Source of the DNA: Bos javanicus
Taxonomy: Eukaryota > Chordata > Mammalia > Artiodactyla > Bovidae
NCBI RefSeq assembly: GCF_032452875.1
Contig: NC_083868.1
Span: forward strand, 34,576,537 to 34,640,536
Reading direction: 5' to 3'
Length of the DNA: 64,000 nt
This document shows, one piece after another, positions 21,401-33,582 of the stretch. The position numbers and the translations under genes were made by a program. The stretch's first letter is position 1. Each line of letters begins with the position of its first letter. Below the pieces are notes generated by a model, which was not told the origin of the DNA, searched no databases, and saw nothing but the letters and a program-made list of their open reading frames with translations.

Positions 21401-22988
21401 TCCCCATAGAAATCTTGATTTTAGCTTGTAATTCATCCAGCCCAGCATTTTGCATGAAGTACTCTGCATAGAAGTTAAATAATCAGGGTGACAATATACA
21501 GCCCTCATACTTCTTTCCCAAACTTGAACCAGTCACTTGTTCCATGTCTGATTCTGTTGCTTCTTGACCCACATATCAGGTTTCTCAGGAGACAGATAAG
21601 GTAGTCTAGTATTCCGATCTACTTAAGAATTTTCCACAGTTAGTTGTGATCCACAGAGTCAAAGGCTTTAGCGTGGTCAATGAAGCAGAAGTAGGTGTTT
21701 TCCTGGAATTCCTTTGCTCTATGTTCCAACGAATGTTGACAATTTGATTTTTGGTTCCTCTGCCTTTTCTAAATCCTGCTTATACATCTGAAAGTTCTTG
21801 GTTCATGTACTGTTGAAATCTAACTTGAAGGATTTTGAGCAAAAACCTGCTAGCTTGTGAAATGCATGCAATTGTATGGTAGTTTGATCATTTTTTGGCA
21901 TTTTCCTTCTTTGGGATTGAAATAAAAATTGACCTTTTCCTGTCCTGTGGCCACTGCTGAGTTTTCCAAATTTGCTGGCGTGTTTGGTTCAGCACTTTAA
22001 CAGCATCACCTTTTAGGATTTGAAATAGCTCAGCTCTAATCTTGTCACCTCCACTAGCTTTGTTCATAGTAATGCTTCCTAAGGCTCACTTGATTTCACA
22101 CTACAAGATATCTGGCTTTAGGTTACCTTGGTTATTGTATAGTTCTGTGTATTCTCACCACCTTGTCTTAATCTTTTCAGCCTTTATTATGTCCTTACCA
22201 TCTTTGTCCTTTATCATGCCTATCCTTGCGTGAAAGTTTCCATTAATATCTCCAGTTTTCTTGAAGAGATCTCTAGACTTTCACATTCTTTTGTTTTCCT
22301 CTATTTCTTTGCATTGTTCATTGAAGAAATCCTCCTTATATTTCCTTACTATTCTCTGGAAATCTGCATTTAGTTTGGTGTATCTTTCCCGTTTTCCCTT
22401 GCTTTCACTTCTCTTCTTTCCTCAGCTGTTTATAAAGTCTCTTCAGACAACCACTTTGCCTTCTTATATTTCTTTTTCTTTGGGATATTTTTGGCCACTG
22501 CCTCCTGTACTATATTACAAACCTCCATCCATAGATCTTCAGGTACTCTACCAGAACTAATCCCTTTAATCTATTTGTCACCTCCACCGTATAATCATAG
22601 GGATTTGGCTTAGGTTATAGCTGAATGGCCTGGTGGTTTTCCCCACTGTCTTCAATTTAAACCTGAATTTTGCAATAAGAGCTGATGATCTGGGCCACAG
22701 TCAGCTCCAGGTCTTGTTTTTGTTGACTGTATAGAGATTCTCCATGTTTGGCTGCAAGGAACATAAGAAATTTGATTTCAGTATTGACCATCTGGTAATG
22801 TCCAAGTGTAGCATTCTCTCTTGCATTGTTGAAAAAGGGTGTATGCTATGACCAGTGTGTTCACTTGCCAAAAGTCTGTTTGCCTATGCTCTACTTCATT
22901 TCATACTCCAAGGTCAAACTCCTGTTATTCCAAGTAAATCTTGACTTCCTACTTTTTTATTCCAATTGCTTATGAGGAAAAGGGGTTC

Positions 22989-23006
22989 TTTTTTTTTTTT
23001 TTTTTT
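22989..23006. repeat. Poly(T) run inside BovB
   Basis: About 18 T in a row within the antisense endonuclease part of the BovB copy, not part of the normal element. Confidence 0.8.
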
Positions 23007-23904
23007 GGTGTTTACTCTAGAAAGTGTTGTCAGTCTTCACAGATTTCCAATTCCACTCACCAATTTCCACTTCTTTGGCATTAGTGGGTGAGGCATAGAT
23101 TTCAATGTGATGTTGAATGGTTTGTCTTAGAAAGAACCAAGATCATTGTGTCATTTTTGAGATTGCTCCCAAGTACTGCATTTCAGACTCTTTTGTTGAC
23201 TATGAGGGTTACTCCATTTCTTGTAATGGATTTTGCCCACAGTAGTAGATTTAATGGTCATCTGAATTAGATTCACCCATTCCCATCCATTTTAGTTCAC
23301 TGATTCCTAAAACATTAGCATTCACTCTTGCCATCTGCTGCTTGACCATGTCCAATTTACCTTGATTCATGGACCTAGATACCAGGTTCCTATGCAATAG
23401 TGTTCTTTATGGCATTGAAACTTACATTCACTGCCAGACACATCTACAACTGAGTGCATTTCTGCTTTAGCCCAGTCACGTTGTTCTTTCTGGAGCTATT
23501 TTAGTAATTGCTCTCTGTTCTTTCTTAATAGTATATTGGACACCTGCCAACTTGAGCTCATCTCCAGGGTTATGCCTATTTTATTTTTTTCATACTGTTC
23601 CTGGGGTTCTAGTAGCAAGAATCCTATACTGGATTGCAATTTCCTTCTCTAGTGGAGCACACTTTGTCAGAACTCTTCTCTATGACCCGTCCATCTTGGT
23701 TGGCCCTACAAGGCATGTCTCATAGCTTCATTTCTTTTCCCAAGTCCCTTTGCCACAACAAGGCTGTGATATCTAAAGTGAGTCTATTTTACACAGAATA
23801 GAGGTTGTTGTTTGTTTGTTTTTTTTTTCCTTTTCTTAATCTATTGCATCTTTTGGGGAATTTATTTACAATTAAATAATTATTAATAGGCATGTCAGTT
23901 TATA

Positions 23905-24118
23905 GTTTCCCAGGTGGCACTAGCGGTAAAGAACCTACCTGCCAATCCAGGAGACATGAGATTTTGGTTCAATCCCTGGGTTAGGAAGATCCCCTGGAAT
24001 AGGGCATGGCAACCCACTCCAGTATTCTGGCATGGAAAATCCTATGGACAGGGGAACCTGGTGGGCTACAGGCCATGGGGTTGCAAGGAGTCTGCCATGA
24101 CTGAAGAGATTAGCATGC
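23905..24118 (+). mobile_element. Bov-tA SINE
   Basis: 'gtttcccaggtggcactagc' head, 'gtaaagaacctacctgccaa', body to 'gagtctgccatgactgaaga'. Confidence 0.9.
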
Positions 24119-24267
24119 ACGCAGGCACGCATGTTATTTTGTTAATTGTTTATCCAGCATCTTTGTAGTTCCTCTCCTCTTCTTCTTCTTCTTTTTTTTT
24201 TTCTTTGTTGTTTGATAACTTTCTTTAGTGGTATGCTTAGATTCCTTTCTCTTATATATGTTTGTGA

Positions 24268-24460
24268 AGAAAAAGTTGCTCAGTCATGTCCAACTTTTTG
24301 TGACCCCATGGACAACACAGTCCATGGAATTCTCCAGGCCAGAATACTGGAGTGGGTAGCCCTTTCCTTCTCCAGGGGATCTTCCGAACCCAGGAATCAA
24401 ACCCAGGTCTCCCTCATTGCAGGCAGATTCTTTACCAGCTGAGCCACAAGGAAAGCCCCT
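24268..24460 (-). mobile_element. Bov-tA SINE
   Basis: 'gttgctcagtcatgtccaac' to the tRNA-derived head 'tttaccagctgagccacaag'. Lies 150 bp from an opposite-strand Bov-tA. Confidence 0.92.
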
Positions 24461-24469
24461 TATATGTGT

Positions 24470-25145
24470 TTAGTATAGGTTTTTTGTTTGTGGTTACTAT
24501 GAGGCTTAAAATAGCAATTTACATCTCTATCAGCTGCTTTAAATTGAGGACAACTTAAGCTTGATCTCATTTTAAAAGTATTTTTACTTTACCCTCTATA
24601 TTTTATGTTTTTGATGTTATATTTCACATTTTATCATTGTGTGTCCCTTCAGTAATTATTATAATTATGCTTACTTTTACTTATCTTTTCTTGTAACCTT
24701 CATATTAATATCATAAAGAATATTTCATTGCTTTTAATATATTTTTAACTGTTTAATGAGATTTATTTTTTCATTCATTTCCTTGTTACTAATTAGGATC
24801 CTTTCTTTTCAGCTTAAAGAGTTTGCATCAACATTTTTTGTAAGGCTGGTTTAGTTGTGATAAACTCCTTTAGCTTTTGCTTATCTTAAAAACAAACAAA
24901 AAAACCTTTCTCTCTCCTTTATTTCAGAATGATAACTTTGCCAGGTAGAGTATTCTTACCTGGAATTTTTGTTTCCCCTTTCAGTATATCTTATCCACTC
25001 CCTTTTGACCTGCAAACTTTCTGTTGAAAACTCTGCTGATAGTTTTAGGTAGTAAAACCATTGAAATGTTAATGATTTTAATATTCTCTTCTTGTCTTTA
25101 AGTTTTTACATTTTAATTATAACATATCTTGTTGTCAGTCTCTGA
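24470..25145 (-). mobile_element. Old L1 5' region, antisense
   Basis: 'gtggttactatgaggcttaa', 'gtttgcatcaacattttttg taaggctggtttagttgtga', and 'ctgttgaaaactctgctgat' are the widespread antisense text of old L1 5' ends. It is interrupted at 25146 by a younger L1 and resumes at 25585. Confidence 0.7.
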
Positions 25146-25149
25146 ATTA

Positions 25150-25580
25150 TTCTTTTTTTAATTTAAATTTATTTATTCTAATTAGAGGCTAATTACTTTA
25201 CAATATTGTATTGGTTTTGCCATACATCAACATGAATCTGCCACGGGTGTACATGTGTTCCCAATCTTGAATCCCCCTCCCATCTCCCTCCCCATACCAT
25301 CCCTCTGGGTCATCCCAGTGCACCAGCCCCAAGCATCCTGTATCCTGCATCGAACCTGGACTGGTGATTCGTTTCTTATATGATATAATACATGTTTCAA
25401 TGCCATTCTCCCAAATCATACCCCCCCCCCACAGAGTCCAAAAGACTGTTCTATACATCTGTGTCTCTTTTGCTGTCTCGCATACAGGGTTATCATTACC
25501 ATCTTTCTAAATTGCATATATATGGTTTAGTATACTGTATTGGTGTTTTTCTTTCTGGCTTACTTCACTCTGTTTAGGGC
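25150..25580 (-). mobile_element. Ruminant L1, 3' end, 5'-truncated
   Basis: Antisense 3' UTR: 'acaatattgtattggttttg', the C-rich block, 'catcccagtgcaccagcccc', then the end of ORF2. A run of ten C lies at 25421-25430. Inserted in the older antisense L1. Confidence 0.92.
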
Positions 25581-26283
25581 TCTCTTGGTTTCCTTTCTGG
25601 ATGTCTATTTTCAGTCCCAGGTTAGGGAAGGTTTAGCTATTATGCATTCTAATAAGATAGTTGTTTCTTTTTCCCTTCTCCTTCTGGGGGCCTTATAATG
25701 CAAATGTTAATTTGTTTTATGACCCTTAAATCTTTTATGCTATCTTCACTTTTTGTTAGTTTTCTTCTGTTTGGCACTCTTATATTTTCATCTCTTCACT
25801 GAAGTTCTCACTGTGTTCACCCATTTTCCTCCTCAGTTTGGTAAGCATTTTTGTATGACTATTACTTTGAGTGCTTATTCTGTGAATTACTTATCTCCAT
25901 TTCATTAAGGTTTTTACTGAAGTTTTATCTTGTTCTTCCAGTTGGAACACAGTTCTCTATTTCTTCATTTTGCTTGATCTCTGTTAGTTTCTAGACAGTA
26001 GATGAAACAATCATCTCTCCCAGTCTTAAAGGACTGACCTGGTGTAGAAGATGAACATTATCATTCAACCCTGCTTCAGCCCTTTATTATCTCTCAAACC
26101 TTCGTGCTTGTCCATGTAGTCTATTATATTTTTTAATAGCTTTCAATAGTTGAGGAAGTGTGAGGGCCCACCAGTGTCCCTAAAAGAGATCTCAGCACCT
26201 AGATTCAGGTTTGAAAACTAGATTCTCAGGCAGTAGCTTTTTAAAGTGTGCAAGTGGTTATAGTCAGGTGGGACTACCAGTAT

Positions 26284-26502
26284 GGGGCTTCCCAGGTGGT
26301 GCTGGTGGTAAAGAACCTGCTGCCAATGCAAGAGACATAAGTGACGTGGGTTTCATCCCTGGGTCAGGGAAATCCCCTGGAGGAGGGCACAGCAACTCAT
26401 TCCAGTATTCTTGCCTGGAGAATCCCATGGACAGGGGAACCTGGCAGGCTATAAGTCCATCAAGTCACAAACTGTCAGACATAACTGAAGCAACTTAGTA
26501 TA
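26284..26502 (+). mobile_element. Bov-tA SINE
   Basis: Complete head 'ggggcttcccaggtggtgct' and body. The duplication gggactaccagtat (26270-26283) / gggactatgagtat (26503-26516), with two mismatches in 14, bounds it. Confidence 0.92.
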
Positions 26503-26795
26503 GGGACTATGAGTATAAGCCGCACTGTCCAAAGGAGGAGCAGTCACAAAAAAACAGGGCTCCAGATGAACATATAAAACTTTTTTTTCTGGGATATAAG
26601 AGAAAGCTGGAGTGAGACAAATGGAGAGTGTCAAGATGGTGCCCACAGCTTACACTTTTTGAGAGCACCTCCATAGCCTACTAAATGTGTGTCAAACCTG
26701 AAGTCTTGTCTCAGGCCAAAGCTCCAGGACTAATAAAGGGGTTTCCTTCAGAGAAAGACTAGAGGTTTGCCTTAGTTTATGCAATACCTAAGTAT

Positions 26796-26811
26796 TGTGT
26801 GTGTGTGTGTG
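26796..26811. repeat. (TG)n microsatellite
   Basis: About eight TG units followed by a G-rich run (gcggtggggggg). Confidence 0.95.
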
Positions 26812-27620
26812 CGGTGGGGGGGTGATGCAGCCACCGTCTGGTGGGACCTAGGAATGCAAATGCTATGGCCACCAGTGCCAGGCTATCAAGAGTCATCCTC
26901 TGGGTGGCAGCTGCCCAAACTGGGGCACCTGACATAAAAGCTAGGTTACCAGCCATGTGTACAGCTCTCTTCCGTGACATACTATGCTTTGGATCACAGT
27001 ATAGGAAGAGCACAAAGACAGGTGTCTGGAAAGGATGATAGCCAACCACTAGAATCCTTCCTCTCAGGCCACAGCCATGACGATTAGCTAATAGGCTTCA
27101 TTCACAGAAAGACTGGGCCCCTGAATTTGTTGCCTCTTGTTGTGCCCTGGGGGTGGTAGCTATTTAAGAACTTTTTCTCTGTTAGTTATAGTCATGTAGG
27201 ACTCACAAATGGAAGCCCCACTAGCCCACAGAGCCAGGCAATGTAGAGGTATCCCCTGAGAGAGCCACTAAAATTAAGGTGCCAGACAGGCATATGAGCT
27301 TCTTTCTGAGTGACACTAATTATTACAGTCCCCTGGAACCAGGAGCCAAAATTCCCCTGGTCTCCATAGTCAGGCAGCCAAGAGATATTCCCTGCATGGG
27401 AACCATGGAGATCAGAGCACGAGACACATGGGACAGCTCCCTCCCAGGAGACACTGGTGCTTTGGAGCACAGAAAAGGAAACACATGAAGATGGAATCCT
27501 CATGAAAATATCTCCATGCCTAGTTAATGTTTCAACAGGTTCCTAGATGTGTGTGTTAAATTAGATGCCTGCCCTTGGCTGATGCTTTACTTATAAGCAG
27601 GTCATCCTCTTTCACTTAAA

Positions 27621-28114
27621 GTCTAGTTGTCTGAGTTGGACTCTGGGATGGCTTACTCTGAGCATTGCAAGCTATCTCCCAGATGGCCACTATCCTGTGA
27701 GCCCTTTTGGTTTTCAAAATTGGATATTTTGGTGGCTTTTCTCTCAGGTGCAGGTCCCATGTAGAGTTTGAACCCTTTGCTTCTTGGAGATAACCTCTGG
27801 GTTTTGAGTTTCTTCCAGCTGTGGGTCTCTGTGCTGTGGGTAGCATTTATGGCATAATTGTGTCCCAGCCTCCCCAACCCACTTTGATGTGGCTTTTTTC
27901 TTGTTTGCTCAATAGTCCTCACTCAGCCAGCCTTTAGTTTTGTTTTGTTTTGCTTTGTTTTAGAGTAAAAATTTCCAAATATAACTGTAGACTCAGTGTA
28001 TTCATATCGAACCAAAACCTTAGTCAGATTATCAGAATTAGTCTATGCTTAGTTTAACAACCACAACGATAACAAAACCTCTGCTGTATATCTTATATTA
28101 AGGCCAGCTAAGCC
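27621..28114. other. Unassigned DNA; (GTTTT)n at 27936-27962
   Basis: May be the far end of the old L1 5' UTR. A short GTTTT-type simple repeat is the only clear element. Confidence 0.4.
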
Positions 28115-28248
28115 ACAGAAGAAGCTCATGAATACTGGAGTGGGTAGCCTATCCCTTCTCCAGCACATCTTCCCAACCCTGGAATCAAACCGGGGTTTCC
28201 TGCATTGCAGGTGGATTCTTTACCAACTGAGCTATCAGTGAAGCCCTA
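28115..28248 (-). mobile_element. Bov-tA SINE, truncated
   Basis: 'gaatactggagtgggtagcc' to the tRNA-derived end 'accaactgagctatcagtga'. The 3' body is missing. Confidence 0.88.
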
Positions 28249-28872
28249 TATTAAACATTGGGAGTGGTAATTGAATTCTGCAAAAATAACCTATGAAAAC
28301 TAAACACAACAACAACAAGAAAATATCTGCAGGAAAAAATTTTTACCCTGAATAACTCTGATGCAAGTCATTAAAGAATCTGGTTCTAGGGTGTCAAGAA
28401 AAAAAAAAAAAGTAAGATCATGAAAACTTGTGTTAATTTGCTCTGATAAGTTCATATTGTGTAAAAAAAAATGATCCTATTTGCTTTATCAATGTGGTGC
28501 ATACACAAAATATAGTCTCTGCATTTGCAAATCATTGGCTACTGATAGAGCTCTACCAAACAAAAACAAAAAATACGTTTTGTATACTGTGATACCTCTT
28601 AGTTTTGATCAATTTTATTAGCATATTTTTTACTTGCCATTCATTTTAGATCAGAGAATTAAACCAGCCAAATACGTGAGAGTGTTTATATCTCACTGTT
28701 ATTACTAGCGCAGATTTTAAATGGCCCATACATCTATATGTGACACTAAGGGAATATGTCTGTTTTGCTGAAAGGTAGGCTGTTTGCATGAAAGCCCAGG
28801 GGCTCAAAGGAACATAGCTTTGGAAGCTCAGATTGTTTTGTAAAAAAAATAAAATAAAATGAAAAAATAAAA
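28249..28872. other. AT-rich DNA, nothing recognised
   Basis: Contains short A-runs and a (TAAAA)-like stretch at about 28845-28870. No gene seen. Confidence 0.4.
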
Positions 28873-28945
28873 TCCCATGGACTCAGGAGTGTGGTAGGCT
28901 ACAGTCCATGGGTTGCAAAGAGTCAGACATGACTGAGCGACTTCA
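28873..28945 (+). mobile_element. Bov-tA SINE, 3' fragment
   Basis: 'tcccatggactcaggagtgt' to 'gacatgactgagcgacttca'. 5'-truncated, short. Confidence 0.88.
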
Positions 28946-28949
28946 CATA

Positions 28950-30185
28950 CACACATACATACAAGAAGGGAGGGTAGTATTTTGGTCTTCACTTTTTGTA
29001 TATCTGACCATGTGATCTTGGCCTTCTTCCTTCCTATTTAAAAAAACAAATAGATTATTTTTAAGGTTCCCTTCAACTCATCTCATAAAATTCATATCTC
29101 TTCGAGCATAAGTTTTCACTGTCAGTATTAGATGAACTAGTAAAGCTGCTTCTCTTCACAGAATATCTGTATTGCAAAAAATATATATATTCTTTACATT
29201 TTTATGACTTTTTCCTATAAGAGTGAATATGCAAGTAAGTTTATGCACTAGAAGTTTTAGGCATTTGATAACAAAATATATTATTTGGAGACTTATTAGT
29301 AGACTTGTAATAAGTAAATAGTAATAAAAAAGGATCATTTCTGTTAAGGAAATTAGACCCTATGTGGTTGAGTCTCTCACACTACTGTAATTGACTGCAG
29401 CTTAAGTAACATTAGATGTATTTTTTATGCTTAGAAGGAAAAATCTCCATGGCCTTCTTCAGATTTGCATGATGTTTTACTAATTAGCATATCAATAAAT
29501 TAGAACCTCATTTTCCTGAATGCATTTTCTTTTTGGAATCCTACTTATCTGCTTCATATTAAAGATTCTCCCAATTTAACCACAGAACTTGAACTTAAAA
29601 CAAAAACTGCACTACTCCAATTTTGGAAAGTGTCCAAAAACCTTTAGAGTCACTCAGTCCATTTAACACTTGAAAAGCAAACCTGATTGAAGTCACTATG
29701 TGGCCGTGCTCTAAGTGAACAGCATTCTCTCTGTGGCCATGCATAATTCTCTTTAGGCTTAATGCCAGTTGTGATTTTGCCTCAGCAGAATACCCCAGAG
29801 CATAGATACATGGGACTTGAATCATGCTTACTTTTAAGATATTAAAATATTAAATAATTCTCAATGTATGCAAATGAATAATAATGGGATTGTCACAGAG
29901 CCACAAAGAAGGAAAACGAAAACAAAATTCTTAGTAGATAAAGAATTTTCATTAGGAACCAACAAACTTGTTGGCTTAAGACCAGTAACGTAAAGGGTAA
30001 TTTTTGTTTTTGTGAGCATAATACAGTGTTTTGAGCATAGAGGTCATGGAACAGGGCACAGAATTCAATCAGCTGCTCCTTATTCATAGAGCACACAGGA
30101 ACTTAGGGTGTATGTCCAGTAATGAGATTCTTTGCTAAAAGAAGCAGGTTTGCAGATCTCAATTTCCTCAGCAGAAGCCTCATTT
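28950..30185. other. Single-copy DNA, no gene seen
   Basis: No family recognised over 1.2 kb. Confidence 0.45.
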
Positions 30186-30189
30186 GTGT

Positions 30190-31015
30190 TTTCCCCCCAA
30201 CTTTATTGAGGAATAATTGACAAATATAATCATATATATTTAAAGTATAGTGTGATGATTTGACATACATATACACTGTGGAAAGATTACCAGGCTCAAG
30301 AAAATTAACATATCCATCAGCTCACACAGCTAAATCTCTCTTTTTGTGGAGAGAATACTTAAGGTTTGTTCTCAGCAGCTCTCAAGTATATAATAACATA
30401 TTATTAGCCATAGTCACCATGCTTTATACTAGATCCTCAGAGCTTACAGTTCTTAGAACTGAAGGATTGTGCCATTTAAGCTATATTTCCCCATTTCTCC
30501 CTCTCCCAACCTCTTGGCAATCTATTCTGTTCTCAGTTTCTATTACTTGGCTTTTTGTTGCTGTTGTCATTCATGTGTGTGTGTGCCCAGTCATGTCTGA
30601 TTCTTTGTGACCTCATGGACTGTAACCCGCCAGGATCTTCTGTCCATGGAATTTTCCAGGCAAGAATACTGCAGCAGGTTGTCATTTCCTCTCCAAGGAA
30701 TCTTCCCAATCCAGGGATCAAACCTGCATTTCTTGTGTCTCTTGCAATGCAGGCAAACTCTTTATCACTGAGCCAGCAAAGAATTATTGTTTATATATAA
30801 GTGATACCATACAATATTTAGCTTTCTCTGTTTGGCTTATTTTACTTAGCCATAATGCTCTCCAGTTTCATCCATATTGACACAAATAACAGGATTTTCT
30901 ATTTTTATTGCTGAATAATATTCCATTTTATATGTACACCACATTTTCTCTATCCATTCGTCCCATGGAGAATGTTTAGATTATATCAGTATCTTGACTA
31001 CTGTGAAACTTATTT
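30190..31015 (-). mobile_element. Old L1 3' end, antisense, split by a Bov-tA
   Basis: 'aactttattgaggaataatt' marks the 3' end, then '...gtgatgatttgacatacata', and beyond the SINE 'ataatattccattttatatg tacaccacattttct'. Typical old L1 3' UTR and late ORF2. Confidence 0.8.
30574..30779 (-). mobile_element. Bov-tA SINE inside old L1
   Basis: 'cccagtcatgtctgattctt' to 'ttatcactgagccagcaaag'. Preceded by a short GT repeat. Confidence 0.9.
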
Positions 31016-31322
31016 GTGTTTCTGTGTAGTTTCACTATAATTTTTAAGTTTAGAAAAGCTAAGCTAAAATAACCTTTGTTTCTTAACTTTTATATTTCTA
31101 CAAGTCCACACTAAATGTAGTAATACATGTTTAAATCTAAATGAAATAATTCATCCTGAAGTATTGAAATTAGAACATATTGGGGAACAATTAGACTTTT
31201 TGTGAGAGTATACATATATATATATATAGCATTGTATTGAGCCAGTGTTTCTCAGAGACTACTTTTCTCCCAGGAAACAGATGGTTGTTGCAATTTGTTG
31301 GGAAAATTCTATATTAACATCT

Positions 31323-31497
31323 GCGCGGCCGGAAATGTGGCCGCCCCCTCGCCCGTCACGCACCTCACGTTCGTGGGGCGCCTGGTGCTAAACCATTCGT
31401 AGATGACCTGCTTCTGGGTCGGGGTTTCGTACGTAGCAGAGCAGCTCCCTTGCTGCGATCTATTGAAAGTCAGCCCTCGACACACACACACACAAAA
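31323..31497 (+). pseudogene. 28S rRNA retropseudogene (3'-terminal fragment)
   Basis: 31323-31484 matches the last ~170 nt of mammalian 28S rRNA in sense: 'cctcgcccgtcacgcacctc', 'gctaaaccattcgtagatga', 'tcggggtttcgtacgtagca', and the end 'gaaagtcagccctcgacaca'. It stops about ten bases short of the mature 3' end and passes into (CA)n plus six A. The 7-bp sequence aacatct at 31316-31322 is repeated at 31498-31504, so this looks like a retroposed copy. GC-rich and CpG-bearing against AT-rich flanks. It cannot function as rRNA. Confidence 0.93.
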
Positions 31498-31504
31498 AAC
31501 ATCT

Positions 31505-32077
31505 AGAAGCCAAGTATGTTGTTAAATATCCTACTTTTCACAGAACAGCCCCCATACCAAAGAATTATCCAGTCCAGTATATAAAAGTACTGAAGTTGAA
31601 AAACCCTGCAATAGATTATTTCATGAACATATAACTTCCTTTTCTAATTTAAAACATTTAATAGTTTGAGACTGTTGAAGTATTACTATTGGGGATGTTA
31701 CATTCTTCATTATGTATCTATACGTTTAGTATATAATGTGTGTGTGTGTGTGTGTGTAAAGAGAACTAGTCCTTCATATAGAACTGAATTGGAAAGTTCC
31801 CAAATATCAAGAAACTTTCCCTTTATAATAAGTAAATCAATGATGGGTGACTCTTCTCCCCTGAGCTGGTGAAGAATTCACTCACATTTCTATGGAATTG
31901 ATGCATCTAACTTAACTTAACCTGAAACTTTCTTATTTATCATTTAAAATGCAAGATAATCTCATCAAAGGTCCTGACACTGAGAAGCAAGAGTCGTATT
32001 CTTGCTACATTTTCTGTGTTTTTAGGGAAGCAAACATAGAATGTTCACTCTCCAGGGGCCGTTAAGAGATCATCTGT
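31505..32077. other. AT-rich DNA; (TG)n at 31737-31757
   Basis: Only the TG microsatellite is clear. Confidence 0.5.
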
Positions 32078-32180
32078 TCTAATCCTTTTATTTTATAGAT
32101 GGAGAGAATAATCCTCAAACAAGAGAAGTGTCGATCTGCAGCTGCACAGCTAGTTAGTAATGAAACCAGATCTACAGTTA
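32078..32180 (-). mobile_element. MIR SINE fragment
   Basis: 'ccttttattttatagatgga' and 'gctgcacagctagttagtaa' fit MIR in reverse orientation (its conserved core). Confidence 0.7.
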
Positions 32181-33248
32181 TGTTGTATATACTATCAAAA
32201 TGAGGTCATGATTTGATGACTTTGTAAAATTGAATCTATGTATATTGAGATGATTTATAATGGAATTTTGCTCAGCTGCAATAGTTTAGAATTGTCCTTC
32301 ATGACTGACATGACCTCTTTTGCCATCTAGATGAGATGGAACTTACCACATAATGATTTTTTCCTTCTTCAGGATGTATTTTCTTTGTGCTAATATTACA
32401 TTCACACTGGAAACATCATTTTCAAGTCACAATGTACCATATATACTATTCTACTTTAAATCATGTTATGCCTTTAAAGTCATACAAGTGTGTGTCTGTA
32501 TGTTAGAGAGATTAGGAATGATTCTCTAAAAATATATTCCTATCCACAAATGTATTAATCTTTTACATTTTTATGGAAAAAGTCTACTTTCTGTCCTTGA
32601 ACAATAGCCTGCATAAAGACTTTATTTATTTTTTGCTTTATTGTTAAGCTGTTTCTCCTGGATTTTGTGCCTTCATATATTAATAGGACAATATGGTCAA
32701 ATTATTTTTCCTGTTTTAATTTCTACCTCAAATTCAAGATAACTGATGTCTTTAGATGAAGATTATAAAATTAATAGGAATTACATATTTTTCTCTCAAG
32801 GAAATTATACAATAATCTATATTTCATGTCAGTGTGAAGTGAAAGACATTGCAGAAGTTTGACTGAGTTATAAAAAAAGTACTTTTATTTCTGTTGAAAG
32901 TATCATCTTGACTTATGGCCAGTTGACATAATCTTAAGTAATATTGTGTTATCTGTGCTTTCACTGACATATGTTAGTAAACTGAAGCTTCATATATAGG
33001 AACCTTCAAGCCAATATATACTGACATAATGAACTCTTCTATTTGCATAGCCTCCACTTATATGTAAGTGGTATGTTTCATGATTCAGTAACTAAAACTT
33101 AATAGGAATTATCCAATATATTATGTTAATGTTACAGAGGTCTAAGTGAAGGCTCAAACATTTAAGAATCTCATTTACCAAGGAACAAACTATCATATCC
33201 TCAGCAGAGTGTGTTATTTTATGACTTTCTCCTGGGTATAAGTAATTT
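32181..33248. other. Single-copy AT-rich DNA, no gene seen
   Basis: Nothing recognised. Confidence 0.45.
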
Positions 33249-33257
33249 CAGAAGACA

Positions 33258-33478
33258 GTGTGTGTGCATATGCTTAGTCCTGTCCAACTCTTTGTGGCCC
33301 CATGAACTATATAGCCCACCAGGCTCCTCTGTCCATGGAATTTTCCAGGCAAAAATACTGGAGTGGGTTGCCATTTCCTTCTCCAGGAGACCTTCCTGAC
33401 CCAGGCATGGAACTCACATCTCTTGTGTCTCTTGCATTGACAGGTGGGTTCTTTACCAGCTGAGTCACCAGGGAAGCC
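33258..33478 (-). mobile_element. Bov-tA SINE
   Basis: Full body and head ending 'agtcaccagggaagccc'. Target-site duplication cagaagaca at 33249-33257 and 33479-33487. Confidence 0.94.
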
Positions 33479-33582
33479 CAGAAGACACTAATAATTATAT
33501 GATACCATACAAAATTTCTCTGATATGATATCCTCTTTTCAGATAAATTATAAGGTATTTCAAAGTTGGAACCATATTTAGC

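Larger units (their letters stand above)
20615..23790 (-). mobile_element. Near-full-length BovB LINE, decayed
   Basis: About 3.18 kb against a usual 3.2 kb. On the reverse strand, from the 5' side: 'gagacatgccttgtagggcc' start (about 23720); the APE-like endonuclease region (about 23400-22700), still readable as a GTWNVRSMNQGK-like stretch and the NGVALIVNK-like stretch; a linker; RT (about 22250-21300); and the C-terminal region to the 3' end at 20615. Stops and frameshifts throughout. The region of the catalytic YADD box is damaged by a TA microsatellite (21380-21400). It is inserted next to the old L1. Confidence 0.92.
25585..27620 (-). mobile_element. Old L1 5' region continued, with repeated monomer-like units
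   Basis: 'gatgtctattttcagtccca' and 'cccttctccttctgggggcc' are antisense L1 5'-end text. Beyond about 26200 the composition becomes less AT-rich and units recur: 'agtagctttttaaa' plus 'ggttatagtcaggtgggact' (26236-26274) against 'ggtagctatttaag' plus 'agttatagtcatgtaggact' (27157-27202), and 'ggccaaagctcc ... cagagaaagact' (26714) against 'ggccacagccat ... cacagaaagact' (27067). Best read as an L1 5' UTR with decayed tandem monomers. The assignment beyond 26200 is an inference. Confidence 0.5.

Noticed and set aside
22042..22560. Hydrophobic frames of 63 and 99 codons as small membrane proteins
   Set aside because: T-rich antisense of BovB ORF2, which gives Leu/Phe/Ser-rich chance peptides.
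31309..31491. 60-codon reverse frame over the GC-rich island at 31.3 kb
   Set aside because: It is the antisense of the 28S rRNA fragment; the GC content comes from rRNA, not from coding or a CpG island.
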